NCBI RefSeq assembly: GCF_003149375.1
Contig: NZ_QFWH01000004.1
Span: 62,001 to 126,000 of the forward strand
Length of the DNA: 64,000 nt
DNA from: Vampirovibrio chlorellavorus
Lineage (GTDB): Bacteria > Cyanobacteriota > Vampirovibrionia > Vampirovibrionales > Vampirovibrionaceae
Reading direction: 5' to 3'
Position numbers and translations under genes: made by a program. Each line of letters begins with the position of its first letter. Position 1 is the first letter of the stretch. Below the pieces are notes generated by a model. That model ran no database searches. It had not been told where the DNA came from and was given only the letters and a program-made list of their open reading frames with translations. Shown piece after piece: positions 15,492 to 24,705 of the stretch.

Positions 15492-17237
15492 TTAAGCGGC
15501 CGGTGCCACCCGCAGTCCGGGTAGAGTGCCCTGAATCTGCTGAAAGGGATTGGGGTAGTTGGGATTGAAGGCTTGTGCCGGGAAGGGCGCTGGCTGAATT
15601 GGCTGAAATGGGTTGATGGGGGCACTGACCGGTGGCGTCTCGGTGGGCTCCAGAGGCATGGGACCGGTTTCCCGGGCCAGCAGCTTGAAGTTCATTTGAT
15701 CCCGCTGATCGGGCACCAGGTAGCCAGCGTTGGTCTGTATTTCCCGGTTGATTTGGCGAGCCAGGGCGACGGGCAGCCCGGCGTGGTGAATGGTGGGAAT
15801 CAGTTCCCGGGCGTTTTTGATGACCGGGCCCGCCACATCATCGTCGCTATCGGCCACCACAAACTTGAGCTGGCTATCTTTGGGGTCGGTATAGGCGCCG
15901 GTAATGGTGATCTCGTGTCCCGCCACAATGGCCCCGGTCTCATCGGTATCGGTGGTGCCGATAATCACCGGTTCGTTCATTTGTAAGGCCTGCAAAATGT
16001 CCTGAATGGTTTTTTCAAAGGGGCGGTTGTAGCCGAACAGGTAGGAATTGTTTTCTTCCCCCGGCGCCGGGTTGGCCTTGCTGCCAACGGCCTGATAGGT
16101 AACCGATTGGAAGCTGCCGTTGTCTTTGACGATGGCTTCCATCAGGGTTTTTTCCGCTTCGGTCAGGCCTTTGCTGGTTTCGCCGGGCACATCAGAGTCT
16201 CTGAGATCGGTAGCCGGGTTGTAGGAGTGTGTGGCCAGATAGGTCAGGGCGGACTGGTAGGCGGCCCCAATGGCGTTTCGATAATTTTTGGAGCCCGGAT
16301 TCCCCTGGCTGGTAATGGCCCGCACCACGCCGGTGGGAGGATTTTCCACCTTGACCAGCACTTCTCCCGGGCCAGAGAGGCTGTAGCTGATTTGGTGGCT
16401 ATTTAAGAGATTCAGAGCGTCTGCCGGGTTGTCCGGGGAAATTTCCTCGAAGCGGGCTTTTTCGAAAAAGGCGTTCAGGGGGCTGGTCAACTCGTTGATG
16501 TGTCGGGCCAGATCCGCCGGTTCCTTGTCCGCCATGTAGTACATAACGCTGGAGGCCACGCAGGTGGCGCTGTTTTCCACGTGTAAATCCTGTGGATTAA
16601 TCGCGGGGGAAAGCGTGCCGCCGTACAGCGCGGAGGAGTGATGAGCGCCGAGCAAGGCCTGAGCCGCTTGGGGCGTGGTGGGGGCAAAGCGTTGGGAAAT
16701 GCTGTAGGGCTTGGCCAGCACCTGAAGGGTTTCTTGCAGAATGGCCCGGTTATCGTAGCCCGGGGCGCGGGGAGTGGTTAAAATGCCGTACAACTGGTAC
16801 AGGGCGGAGTGACCGTCATCGGCTTTCTGTTGGGTTAGCACGCCTTGTTGCAGCAACGTGTGTAAGTGTTGCTGGCTGGTTGGGCCCATGTTTTTGCTGA
16901 TTTGGGTGAACATTTTTACCCCTAGAACGGGCCCTTCTGGAATTTGTAGTTGGGCAAATCGCTGGTACAGGCTGGGATTCAGGGTGAGGGCGTTGAGGCG
17001 ATCCTGCTGGGTTTCAACCAGTTGTGGCTTGCAGGGCAAACCGAGTAAGCGGCTGGGGGGGGGGCTCTGGCTTTGGAAGACATCCTGAGACGGTGGCAGG
17101 ACAGGGAACATCGGTAAGGGATTCGGGGGCAAGGGGTTCGGCCTGGCCATGGTAATGGGTGCATACGGAGGTTGCCCGATGGTTCGGGGTTGAAAGGTGC
17201 CGTATGCAAATGGGTAAGAGGGGATTGGAATGCTCAT
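15492..17237 (-). CDS. Large Pro-rich protein with papain-like cysteine peptidase features
   Basis: Not assigned to a family. In the 581-residue form (ATG 17237; a GTG at 17324 would add 29 residues) there is a Pro-rich N-terminus, a central domain and a Pro/Phe-rich tail (NPFQPIQPAPFPAQAFNPNYPNPFQQ). The central part has NSATCVASSVMYY (Cys 226), IIGTTDTDE and then VAGHEITITGAY (His 441) followed by LKFVVADSDDD (Asp 463 onward). Cys at the start of a helix, GH-x-hydrophobic and a later Asp in a beta strand are the layout of papain-like peptidases. No signal peptide is evident. Enzymatic activity is inference; an inactive or secreted effector role is also possible. Confidence 0.65.
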   Translation of the reverse strand: MSIPIPSYPFAYGTFQPRTIGQPPYAPITMARPNPLPPNPLPMFPVLPPSQDVFQSQSPPPSRLLGLPCKPQLVETQQDRLNALTLNPSLYQRFAQLQIPEGPVLGVKMFTQISKNMGPTSQQHLHTLLQQGVLTQQKADDGHSALYQLYGILTTPRAPGYDNRAILQETLQVLAKPYSISQRFAPTTPQAAQALLGAHHSSALYGGTLSPAINPQDLHVENSATCVASSVMYYMADKEPADLARHINELTSPLNAFFEKARFEEISPDNPADALNLLNSHQISYSLSGPGEVLVKVENPPTGVVRAITSQGNPGSKNYRNAIGAAYQSALTYLATHSYNPATDLRDSDVPGETSKGLTEAEKTLMEAIVKDNGSFQSVTYQAVGSKANPAPGEENNSYLFGYNRPFEKTIQDILQALQMNEPVIIGTTDTDETGAIVAGHEITITGAYTDPKDSQLKFVVADSDDDVAGPVIKNARELIPTIHHAGLPVALARQINREIQTNAGYLVPDQRDQMNFKLLARETGPMPLEPTETPPVSAPINPFQPIQPAPFPAQAFNPNYPNPFQQIQGTLPGLRVAPAA

Positions 17238-17371
17238 TGCCAGTGGAGTGCCTGCGGGTGAAAAGTGCGGTAACCGTGTCGGAAATTGCTTTGTATCGCC
17301 GACGTGTTGACCTATTAAAACCACTCAACCCGGAATGTTGTTAGCAGAGCCCATCCGTTTGGGGCAGGGGC

Positions 17372-18022
17372 TCAGGGTTCGGTTTTGGCCAGTTCCACCA
17401 GCTCGGCAATGGCTTTCTCGGTTTTCTGGGCCATGCTGTCCATATCCCCGTCACAGGGAATCATTTTGCCAACCCGAACTTCCATGTGTTTTTTGCCGTT
17501 GCGTTCTACTTGGGCAATGCCGATTGGTAAAATAGGCACTTTGGCCTGACAGGCAAAGAAGGCCACCCCGCGCTTGGCCTGCTTTTCCTCGCCCTCTTTG
17601 GCCCGGGTGCCTTCCGGAAAAATACCCAACGCCCAGGTGCCGGTTTTGAGGATTTTAAGGGCGGATTTGACCGTGGATAAGTCCATTTTGGCCCGGTTCA
17701 CGGCGATGGAGGACATGCCCCAGTTGTACAGGCGCATCCAGAAGTGTTCATAAAGCTCTATTTTGGCCAAAAAGGAAATGGGCTGGTAGTTCAGGGCCAG
17801 TGAAACCAGTGGGGGGTCTAGCGATGAAATGTGATTGCAGGCCACCACATAGCTATGGAAGCCTTTGGGCTTGTTTTCTTTGCCCTTAATGCGTAGTTTG
17901 TATTTGGTTAAAATGTACAGCTCAATCAGGTGGATGCAAAGCCACTGATACAGCATGTGAGGCCATTTTAACTGGCTATCCTGAAGTTGGGTGTAATTCC
18001 ACTGGGGGTCAAACTTGAACAT
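17372..18022 (-). CDS. plsC: 1-acyl-sn-glycerol-3-phosphate acyltransferase
   Basis: Membrane-associated acyltransferase that converts lysophosphatidic acid to phosphatidic acid in phospholipid synthesis. The HX4D motif is NHISSLDPP, block III is FPEGTRAKEGEE and block IV is VPILPIGIAQ. The 216-residue length and the order of blocks fit PlsC. ATG 18022 is preceded by GAGAG. It lies head to head with the RecQ-like gene. Confidence 0.9.
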   Translation of the reverse strand: MFKFDPQWNYTQLQDSQLKWPHMLYQWLCIHLIELYILTKYKLRIKGKENKPKGFHSYVVACNHISSLDPPLVSLALNYQPISFLAKIELYEHFWMRLYNWGMSSIAVNRAKMDLSTVKSALKILKTGTWALGIFPEGTRAKEGEEKQAKRGVAFFACQAKVPILPIGIAQVERNGKKHMEVRVGKMIPCDGDMDSMAQKTEKAIAELVELAKTEP

Positions 18023-18182
18023 GCAACGACTCTCAAAAGCCTAATTCAAACAAGGGGACAGGCCTGTACCAGCATTCTCTGGCGGTCAGGGCAGTTTGGT
18101 GAAAGGCCAACGTTATCAACGGGATGATACCACGGACAAAGGGGGTTTTTTTCCCCAGGACAAACGGTATGATAATGGAACG

Positions 18183-19520
18183 ATGTCCAACTTTTTCAGA
18201 CACGCTCCCCCGCTAGATACCGAGCAGCGGCGATTTTTAGAGGCTATGACCCAGCGCCGCAATGTGATTGCCACGTTTCCGCTTGGCTATTCGCCGGTTT
18301 CCCTTTATGCCCTGGCCAGCATGATGGGCAGTGGTCTGGTGGTGGCCGTTTGCCCCGGAAGTCGACAAATTCGGCGGAATCTGGAGCATTTCAAGCAGGC
18401 CGAGTTGCGTTTTCCGGACGTGGCCTTTCTGGATGGCACCCAAATGCCCCACGAGGAACGAGCGGTTCATGCGGAGATCAACCGAAACCGGGTTAAATTG
18501 CTGTATATTACCCCGGAACGCTTTGCCAGCCTGACTTTTCTGGAAGTGCTGGTGCATGCCACGGTCAATTTTATGGTGGTGGAGGAAGGTGATCGGCTGC
18601 TTCCCCAAATTACGGGCCATGCGGCCTACCAGCGATTTTTTGAAGGGGGCTTGCAGCAGTTGGCCCAACTCCCCCCGCTGGCCTTGATGGTACCGCCCTT
18701 GCCCAAACCACGCCTGAAAGAGTTGGCAGACCGTTTGGGCTGGGCGGATTATGAAGTGATTCAGGGGCCGCCGGTTTTGGAAGCGGCCACCGTGCAAGTG
18801 GCCCCCTTGTTTACTGAGTATCAGAAATTTACCCATCTGGTGAATCAGTTGTCGGGTTCGCCGGGCAGGGGCAGGCTGGGTCGATTGCACCAACCCGGCG
18901 TCAGCTGGATTCAGACGGCCTACCCGGCGCAGGCGGAGAAACTGGGCGCTTCGTTGCTGGATTATGGCTTTGAATCGGTGGGCATTACCCACTACAAAAA
19001 AACACCCCGAGAACAGGCCCGTGTTCTGGAGCGGGCCAACACAGACCCCAATACCGTTGTGGTCAGTGCCGGATCGGATTTGCGCTACTGGACGCCGGAT
19101 TCGGCATTGAAACCCCGGCTGGTGTTCTGGACACCGCCGGTGAGTGTGGATGAAATCCTGGCGCAGGTGTTTCGGTACCCGGTGTGGGGGCGTACGGACA
19201 GTGCCCGGCAGGGACAGTCCACCATGCACGGTTTGGTCTACCATACCAAGGAGGATTATCTGGCCGGGTTGAAGCGTTTACAGTACAGTCACAGCCTGTC
19301 GGCGGAAGAAGTTTACGCCAAGACGCAGTCGCTGAAGCAGTATCGCCGATGGGTGCTTTCCAAAGGGTGCCGGTTGTTGAGCCTGATTGCCTATCTTCAG
19401 GGTGCCAGCCGGGTTCAGGGAGCGCCCTGCGGTCGGTGCGATCAGTGTCTGGCCAGCACCCGAGGATGGCAGGGTGGCTGGCATCGATTGCCCCGCTGGA
19501 TTCAGCAGTGGATTTTCTAG
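18183..19520 (+). CDS. RecQ-like protein lacking Walker A (pseudo-helicase)
   Basis: 445-residue protein with the order of RecQ helicase elements but without the ATP-binding residues. Residues 31-40 (TFPLGYSPVS) occupy the Walker A position, where RecQ has PTGxGKS. VAVCPGSRQIRRNLEHF (54-70) matches motif Ia, KLLYITPERFASLTFLEVL (105-123) is strikingly RecQ-like, and VVEEGDRL (132-139) replaces the DEAH box. The C-terminal zinc region is kept: Cys 396 and CGRCDQC (416-422). It may keep DNA or protein binding but is unlikely to be an active helicase. ATG 18183 is chosen; a TTG at 18096 would extend it by 29 residues. Confidence 0.72.
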   Translation: MSNFFRHAPPLDTEQRRFLEAMTQRRNVIATFPLGYSPVSLYALASMMGSGLVVAVCPGSRQIRRNLEHFKQAELRFPDVAFLDGTQMPHEERAVHAEINRNRVKLLYITPERFASLTFLEVLVHATVNFMVVEEGDRLLPQITGHAAYQRFFEGGLQQLAQLPPLALMVPPLPKPRLKELADRLGWADYEVIQGPPVLEAATVQVAPLFTEYQKFTHLVNQLSGSPGRGRLGRLHQPGVSWIQTAYPAQAEKLGASLLDYGFESVGITHYKKTPREQARVLERANTDPNTVVVSAGSDLRYWTPDSALKPRLVFWTPPVSVDEILAQVFRYPVWGRTDSARQGQSTMHGLVYHTKEDYLAGLKRLQYSHSLSAEEVYAKTQSLKQYRRWVLSKGCRLLSLIAYLQGASRVQGAPCGRCDQCLASTRGWQGGWHRLPRWIQQWIF

Positions 19521-19650
19521 GCCCTTGTTAGGTCGAACCTGCTTTGGGGCGCTTGTTTTGTTCAACAGGTCTTGTTGAGCATGGGCTCGAACCGGCAGCG
19601 GGGAACGGGCTTAAAATCTCCTACAGGCACATGATATTGCGGCTTATTAT

Positions 19651-19680
19651 TTGTTTATAGATATTCAAAAAACATATAAT
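19651..19680 (+). promoter_or_regulatory. Candidate sigma-70-type promoter for motA
   Basis: TTGTTT (19651-19656), an 18-base spacer and a perfect TATAAT (19675-19680), 40 bases before the motA start. The surrounding DNA is AT-rich. No clear sigma-28 flagellar promoter was seen. Confidence 0.5.
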
Positions 19681-19719
19681 GGCCTGGTAGTGCAATAAAT
19701 TATCGGTGGTTCAGCGACT

Positions 19720-20502
19720 GTGGAAATCACATCGATTATTGGATTAGCCCTGGGCTTGGCCGCTGTTTTCGGCGGTGCCATCCTGGAAGGTTTGCCTCTT
19801 TCCGCTATTGTGCAGCCCACTGCTTTTATTATCGTGTTTGGGGGCATGTTGGGCGCTATTTTGCTGCAATCGCCCCAGGTGGACTTGATCAACGCGGTGA
19901 AAGATTTACCCATTATTTTTTTAGGGGTGAAGGAAAAACCGGGAGAAGTTGCTGAACTGATTGTGAACATGGCTCTTAAGGCCCGTAAAGAGGGGATTTT
20001 GGCCCTGCAAAACGAGATCGCTTCCATTGAAGATCCGTTTTTGAAAAAAGGCCTGGAGCTGATGACCGATGGTACCGACCCCCAGCTCTTGCGGGAGTTA
20101 TTGGAAACCGAATTGCACCATTATGAGGAATCGGTGGGGCACGCCTCCAAGGTGTGGGAAGGCTGCGGGGCTTACGCGCCCACGGTAGGGATTATCGGGG
20201 CGGTGTTGGGCCTGATTCACGTCATGCAGAACCTGAACGATCCCAGCAAGTTGGGCGGTGGGATTGCCGTGGCTTTCGTGGCCACCGTGTACGGGGTAGC
20301 GGGGGCCAACCTGCTGTTTATTCCGTTGGGTGGCAAATTAAAGGGCAACCGCCGACAAACCATTATGACCCGGGCCATGATGCTGGAAGGTATTTTGTCC
20401 ATTCAGGCCGGGGAAAGTCCCAGTTTTATCTCCGAAAAGCTCAAGGTCTTTATGCACGGGCATGAGGGAAGCCACAAAGACGCTGCCGGTCATGACGGCT
20501 AG
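19720..20502 (+). CDS. motA: Flagellar motor stator protein MotA
   Basis: Proton- or sodium-conducting stator subunit in the cytoplasmic membrane. The 260 residues contain four hydrophobic segments, with SIIGLALGLAAVFGG at the start, VWEGCGAYAPTVGIIGAVLGLI (segment 3) and VAFVATVYGVAGANLLFIPLGGKLK (segment 4), the last two lining the ion path. The cytoplasmic loop has ARKEGILALQNEI. The start is GTG 19720 with only a weak ribosome site. It is followed after 39 bases by motB, so the pair forms the stator operon and indicates a flagellated cell. Confidence 0.95.
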   Translation: MEITSIIGLALGLAAVFGGAILEGLPLSAIVQPTAFIIVFGGMLGAILLQSPQVDLINAVKDLPIIFLGVKEKPGEVAELIVNMALKARKEGILALQNEIASIEDPFLKKGLELMTDGTDPQLLRELLETELHHYEESVGHASKVWEGCGAYAPTVGIIGAVLGLIHVMQNLNDPSKLGGGIAVAFVATVYGVAGANLLFIPLGGKLKGNRRQTIMTRAMMLEGILSIQAGESPSFISEKLKVFMHGHEGSHKDAAGHDG

Positions 20503-20541
20503 GCGATTTTCGGCTGCGCAAAGATAGGTTTTTAATTTGGC

Positions 20542-21750
20542 ATGGCAAAAAAGCACAAGCATCCTGAGCATGAAAACCTGGAGCGGTGGCTGGTTTCCTA
20601 CGCCGATTTTATGACCCTGCTGTTCGCCACGTTTACCGCCTTGTACGCCATGGCGCAGACGGACGCGGCCAAGCTCAAGGACATCAGCGCGGCCATTCGG
20701 GAAGGGTTTGAGGAGCAAAGCATCATGAGTGGGATTAAAAGCGTGTTGCAGGGGCAAAGCCCCCCCAGCAAAAATCCGGATCCGCTTAGTCAGGAAAAGG
20801 GCGCGGGGCCGGGGGTCATCGGCAAGTTTGACAGCATGACCTACCAGCCGGGCGAGGTGCGCTCCACCCAAAAGCTGGTGGACGATTTGACCAGCGATTT
20901 GAAGGACGCCAACCACGAGATTAAAAGCCTGACCGTGGGGGCCGGTGGTAACCAGAATGAGCCCGGTGGGCAAGGACAGAATGGCGCAGGCGGGCCGGGT
21001 CAGGCATCCAAACCCATGGAGGCAGGGCCACCGGGCACGGAAGAGGGGCAGGTGCCCATGCGCCAGATTGAGGTTTCCGTGCAGGAGCGGGGCATTCGTA
21101 TCAGTTTTGACAGCCGCTTGCTGTTTGGGCCGGGAGAGTCCAGCCTGCGTCCCTTTGCCTACAAATTTCTGGACAAGGTGGCCGCTCGGCTCAAAAAATT
21201 TGATAGCCATCGCATCCACATCGAAGGGCATACGGATAAGCAGCCCATTGCCAGTTCCCAGTTCCCCTCCAACTGGGAGTTATCCTGTGCCCGCTCCAGC
21301 AGCGTGGTTCGCTTTTTTATTGGCAGGCATCAATTTAACCCTTCCTCTCTGGTGGCGGTGGGTTACGGCGATACGCAACCCATCTCTAACAACGCTACGG
21401 CGGAAGGTCGGGCCCGTAACCGGCGGGTGGATATTATTGTGTACAACGAGAAAATGAGCAGCGTTCTGAATCCCCGAACGCAATTCATGGGCGAGCAACA
21501 GATTGTCAAAAGTGTGTCCGATGGCCCGGAAAACCCCCAGGCGGTGCTGCCGGTTCTGCCTGCGCCCGATGCTGGCGGCACCACGTCTGGGCCGGTGAAA
21601 ATTATTATCAAGGAAGCGGATGGGACCGAAAAAATTCTGGTGCCTAAAACCAGGCCCGCTAAAGCGGAGTCAAAACCGGTGCCGGTTCTGGTGGATGTTC
21701 AGTCCGCGCCGGGGAAGGCTGGGACGCCCAAAGCGGTGAAAGCGGACTAA
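20542..21750 (+). CDS. motB: Flagellar motor stator protein MotB
   Basis: Peptidoglycan-anchoring stator subunit. The single transmembrane helix has WLVSYADFMTLLFATFTALYA with the essential proton-carrying Asp. The C-terminal OmpA/MotB domain contains ISFDSRLLFGPGESSLRPFA, HIEGHTDKQPI, NWELSCARSSSVVRF and GRARNRRVDIIV. The 402 residues exceed the usual ~300 through a Gly/Pro/Gln-rich linker around residues 130-165 and a ~70-residue Pro/Ala/Lys tail of unknown role. Confidence 0.95.
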   Translation: MAKKHKHPEHENLERWLVSYADFMTLLFATFTALYAMAQTDAAKLKDISAAIREGFEEQSIMSGIKSVLQGQSPPSKNPDPLSQEKGAGPGVIGKFDSMTYQPGEVRSTQKLVDDLTSDLKDANHEIKSLTVGAGGNQNEPGGQGQNGAGGPGQASKPMEAGPPGTEEGQVPMRQIEVSVQERGIRISFDSRLLFGPGESSLRPFAYKFLDKVAARLKKFDSHRIHIEGHTDKQPIASSQFPSNWELSCARSSSVVRFFIGRHQFNPSSLVAVGYGDTQPISNNATAEGRARNRRVDIIVYNEKMSSVLNPRTQFMGEQQIVKSVSDGPENPQAVLPVLPAPDAGGTTSGPVKIIIKEADGTEKILVPKTRPAKAESKPVPVLVDVQSAPGKAGTPKAVKAD

Positions 21751-21781
21751 AGCCACCCGGTGTAAAAATCTGCTATGGACA

Positions 21782-21828
21782 AAAAGCCCCTGAAGGTCAC
21801 AAGGACTGCATCAGAGGCTTTTCGTTTT
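21782..21828 (+). terminator. Rho-independent terminator after motB
   Basis: Arms AAAAGCCCCTGA (21782-21793) and TCAGAGGCTTTT (21811-21822) pair with one mismatch, followed by a T-rich stretch (TTCGTTTTG). It closes the motAB operon 31 bases after motB. Confidence 0.85.
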
Positions 21829-22285
21829 GTAATCAGGACGATTTAATTTAAATCAGTCTTCTTTCGCTCCTCCGTTCAATTTGCGCTTGCTAATCTGTGA
21901 CCTCTGTCTTGTCTCTATCTCTACCCGACTCTCCTTTCTCTGATTGCTTGATGACCGACGGAGGACACACCGAAGGTTATGGCGGCGATCATCGCTCGGG
22001 CCGAAACACCACCCATACGGGGACAGTGTTTGATGCTGTTGAAGCTCCTCTCTTCATTGGTACCGGCAATCGATCGTTACGCCCGTAGTGATTATAAGAA
22101 AATAAAAACAAATAAATGGCGGCGATTGTCTTTCCGTATGGTAAAAATGATTTTACAAAGGGAAAAGGCCCACCTGGAGTGCGTTTTACGTCAAGGCAAT
22201 CGTTTATAAATGGAAATATATGCCGATGGAAGTAAGGGCGCTATGTACGGCCTATCGCGCTTTTCGCTATTGTGGAAGGCAGGGG
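21829..22285. other. Intergenic stretch between motAB and the TPR gene, little recognisable content
   Basis: About 460 bases between the motB terminator and the 3' end of the TPR gene. A pyrimidine-rich segment (21860-21945) is followed by an AT-rich segment (22090-22215). One small frame at 21979-22209 (76 codons, basic, MAAIIARAETPP...) has an AAGG two bases and a GGAGG fifteen bases before its ATG; I cannot tell whether it is translated. No tRNA or known RNA motif was recognised. Confidence 0.5.
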
Positions 22286-24109
22286 CTAGCGAGCTTTTTT
22301 CTCAATGCGGGCGTAGTTTTTGGCAAAACCCTGAGAACTCATCAGGCCCGGACTGAGCTGAGTGGCTTTGTCATAGGCGGCTTTGGCCTCCGGCCATTTT
22401 TTCAGTTTCTCGTATGTGTCGCCCAGTTTCAGGTAAATATTGTCCCATTGCTGATAGATGCGGGCGGCCTCCTGGTACTTCAAACTGGCCTCTTCATAGT
22501 TTTTTTCATTAAAGGCCAAAGTGCCTTCATCGGCTTTTTGGGCCGCCAAGGACTGTTTGCTCTGGATGCGCTTGAGGGCCATTTGATAGCCCGCCGCCGA
22601 ATTCAGTTGGCTGGCTCGTTGGTAAAACACTTTGGAAAATTGCAACTCCTGCACTAGCAACAGGCGATCGGCCAGCCGGGCGTATTCGGCTTCGGATAAG
22701 CCATCCACCCCCTCCAGCCGTTCATGGGCCGTTTTCAACTCGCCCACCAAAAAGGCGGCCTCTCCGGCCACGGCGTCGTCATTAACCTTGCTCATCACCA
22801 GCAGATCCTGGCGACGATCCTCACTCAGCGTTCCTTGTCGGGCGATGAGCAACTTCAGCCGATCCAGTTGCCGGTTGGGCTGGTCCGGATTCTGTGCCAG
22901 GGCCTCTTCCACCCGCCGGAGATCGTTTTCGGTGTCGGCATCCGGTTGATTGGGCCGGTAAAAGTAATTCAGGTAATGCAAACTGGCCAGCGCACTCAGT
23001 CCCTCTTCCACGGTGGCTGGGTCGCTGCCCCTGATATTGAGTAGGCGTCGCCATTGTTTGCAGGCCACCTCGATTTTTTCCAGACGGGTATTTTGTCGGG
23101 CCTCCTCATACAAGCTGCTGAGAATATCCGGTTTGAGGGTCAGGGCCTTCTGGAAAGCAGTCAGGCTTTGCTGATTTTGTTGGGTGAGTTCATACAGTTC
23201 CCCCAGCTTGAGCCACACCTGCGCGTCACGGGGCGTGTAGCGGGTCAGGGTTTCGTAATACTGTAGGGCGTTGGGCGTTTCTCCCAGTTTTTCATACTGG
23301 GTGGCCAGTAAATAATCCCGTGCTGGCAGGCGCCCGTAGTCCAGCTGCTCCGATTTGGCGGCGTATTTCACGGCTTCCGCCGGGCGGTTGGCGGTGGCGA
23401 GTAATTGGGCGGTCAGAAAGTAGTTCATGGCGTCCAGCGGGTCCAGTTCAGTGGCGTGCAGAATGGTATCCCGGGCTCTGGGAATGTCTCGCACTTTCAT
23501 GTAAAACCGGGCCAGCCCTTGAAAGGCCGGGATAAACGTGGGGCGAATCCGCAAGGCCTTTTGCAAATTCTGCTCCGCAGTGATGAGATCGTTTTTCTGC
23601 AGACTCCATTCCGCCGCGTAGCTCAGCACCAGGGGGCTTTCCGGGTTCAGGCCCAGGGCCTGTTTAAAATGCTCCTCGGCCAGGGCCTGATAATCTCGGG
23701 TATTGTCGGCCAGTTTTCCGTTGGGAGCGTTTTGCCAAAGCTGAAATAAATGGCCCAGCGTGGCTGCCGTTTCCGCCGAATCGGGGTGTTGGGCCAGGGC
23801 TTGCTCCAGAACGGACTTGGCCTTGGGGTAATCGAATTGACGAATGGCGATGTTGGCCATGGCAAGCTGGGCGTTCAGGTCTTTGGGGTGAACTTTCAGA
23901 TATTCCTTGTAAATGGCCGCCGCCGATGTGGCGCGTCCGTCTTGTAAAAGCTGCGCCGCTTTGTCCAGAGCGCTCTCGCCGTAGGCTGGCAAGAGCGTCA
24001 GTGCGCTCAGGCCCACTCCGGAAATGAGCAAGGTTGCGCTAGATGTGGCAAAGATTGCGGGAATTATAGAAAATCGGCCTCCCCGCTTGGCGAAAAATGG
24101 TGGTATCAT
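22286..24109 (-). CDS. Exported or membrane-anchored TPR repeat protein
   Basis: 607-residue protein with an N-terminal hydrophobic segment (IIPAIFATSSATLLISGVGLSALTLL) followed by tandem tetratricopeptide repeats over most of its length, for example AAAIYKEYLKVHPKDLNAQLAMANIA, SVLEQALAQHPDSAETAATLGHLF, LGLNPESPLVLSYAAEW and LKYQEAARIYQQWDNIYLKLGDTYEKL. TPR proteins scaffold protein complexes; the partner is unknown. A central region (~350-470) is less repeat-like and Arg/Gln-rich. ATG 24109 is chosen over TTG 24121. It is divergent from the nuo cluster. Confidence 0.85.
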   Translation of the reverse strand: MIPPFFAKRGGRFSIIPAIFATSSATLLISGVGLSALTLLPAYGESALDKAAQLLQDGRATSAAAIYKEYLKVHPKDLNAQLAMANIAIRQFDYPKAKSVLEQALAQHPDSAETAATLGHLFQLWQNAPNGKLADNTRDYQALAEEHFKQALGLNPESPLVLSYAAEWSLQKNDLITAEQNLQKALRIRPTFIPAFQGLARFYMKVRDIPRARDTILHATELDPLDAMNYFLTAQLLATANRPAEAVKYAAKSEQLDYGRLPARDYLLATQYEKLGETPNALQYYETLTRYTPRDAQVWLKLGELYELTQQNQQSLTAFQKALTLKPDILSSLYEEARQNTRLEKIEVACKQWRRLLNIRGSDPATVEEGLSALASLHYLNYFYRPNQPDADTENDLRRVEEALAQNPDQPNRQLDRLKLLIARQGTLSEDRRQDLLVMSKVNDDAVAGEAAFLVGELKTAHERLEGVDGLSEAEYARLADRLLLVQELQFSKVFYQRASQLNSAAGYQMALKRIQSKQSLAAQKADEGTLAFNEKNYEEASLKYQEAARIYQQWDNIYLKLGDTYEKLKKWPEAKAAYDKATQLSPGLMSSQGFAKNYARIEKKAR

Positions 24110-24137
24110 CAAGATGTCCAAAATCTGTCATTAAACT

Positions 24138-24288
24138 TTGACTTGTTCCACAGTTTATTTTTAAATGATACTGGTTTATGGATTGTAAATCAGCCGGGTG
24201 AGCCAAATTCCTTATCAGTCATTGTCTGAGTCAAGCCCCACCCCCTCTCACTGAGCGCTTTGCCCATAGTTTGGACCGTATTTATATA
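24138..24288 (+). promoter_or_regulatory. Candidate promoter region of the nuo operon
   Basis: Two candidates are seen ahead of nuoA. The distal one is TTGACT (24138-24143), 17 bases, TTAAAT (24161-24166). The proximal one is TTTGCC (24259-24264), 18 bases, TATATA (24283-24288), only 24 bases before the start codon. Which one is used cannot be decided. Confidence 0.4.
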
Positions 24289-24311
24289 GAAGAGACGAAC
24301 GAGACAAGGCC

Positions 24312-24683
24312 ATGCATTTAACCGGTTACTCCATGTTGCTCTTGCTGCTGTTGCTGGCGGCTATCACTCCTTTTCTGATGATGGGAATTTCCCAGATCGT
24401 TCAGGTGAAATACCCCACCCGCCTGAAGTACACCACGTACGAGTCCGGGATGACGCCGTTTGGCGATTCGCATATTCAGTTCGACGTCAAATTTTATATG
24501 TACGCCCTGCTGTTCATCCTGTTTGATATTGAAACGGTCTTTTTGTTCCCCTGGGCGGTCGCTTTTGAACGCTTGACGCAGAGTCTGGGCTTGTTCCCCA
24601 TTGTTGAAATGTTTATTTTTATCGGAATCCTGATGCTGGGCCTGGTTTACGCCTGGAAGCGTGACGCCCTCAGGTGGCAGTAA
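24312..24683 (+). CDS. nuoA: NADH-quinone oxidoreductase subunit A
   Basis: Small membrane subunit of respiratory complex I near the quinone channel. The 123 residues have three hydrophobic segments and the family motifs [41 protein letters not shown] and a C-terminal [21 protein letters not shown] precedes the ATG. First gene of the 11-gene cluster. Confidence 0.95.
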   Translation: MHLTGYSMLLLLLLLAAITPFLMMGISQIVQVKYPTRLKYTTYESGMTPFGDSHIQFDVKFYMYALLFILFDIETVFLFPWAVAFERLTQSLGLFPIVEMFIFIGILMLGLVYAWKRDALRWQ

Positions 24684-24705
24684 GAAGGACGGAGGTTATT
24701 TCTGT

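Noticed and set aside
21897-22088. 63-codon plus-strand frame after the motB terminator
   Set aside because: No ribosome site and low-complexity start from a pyrimidine-rich stretch.
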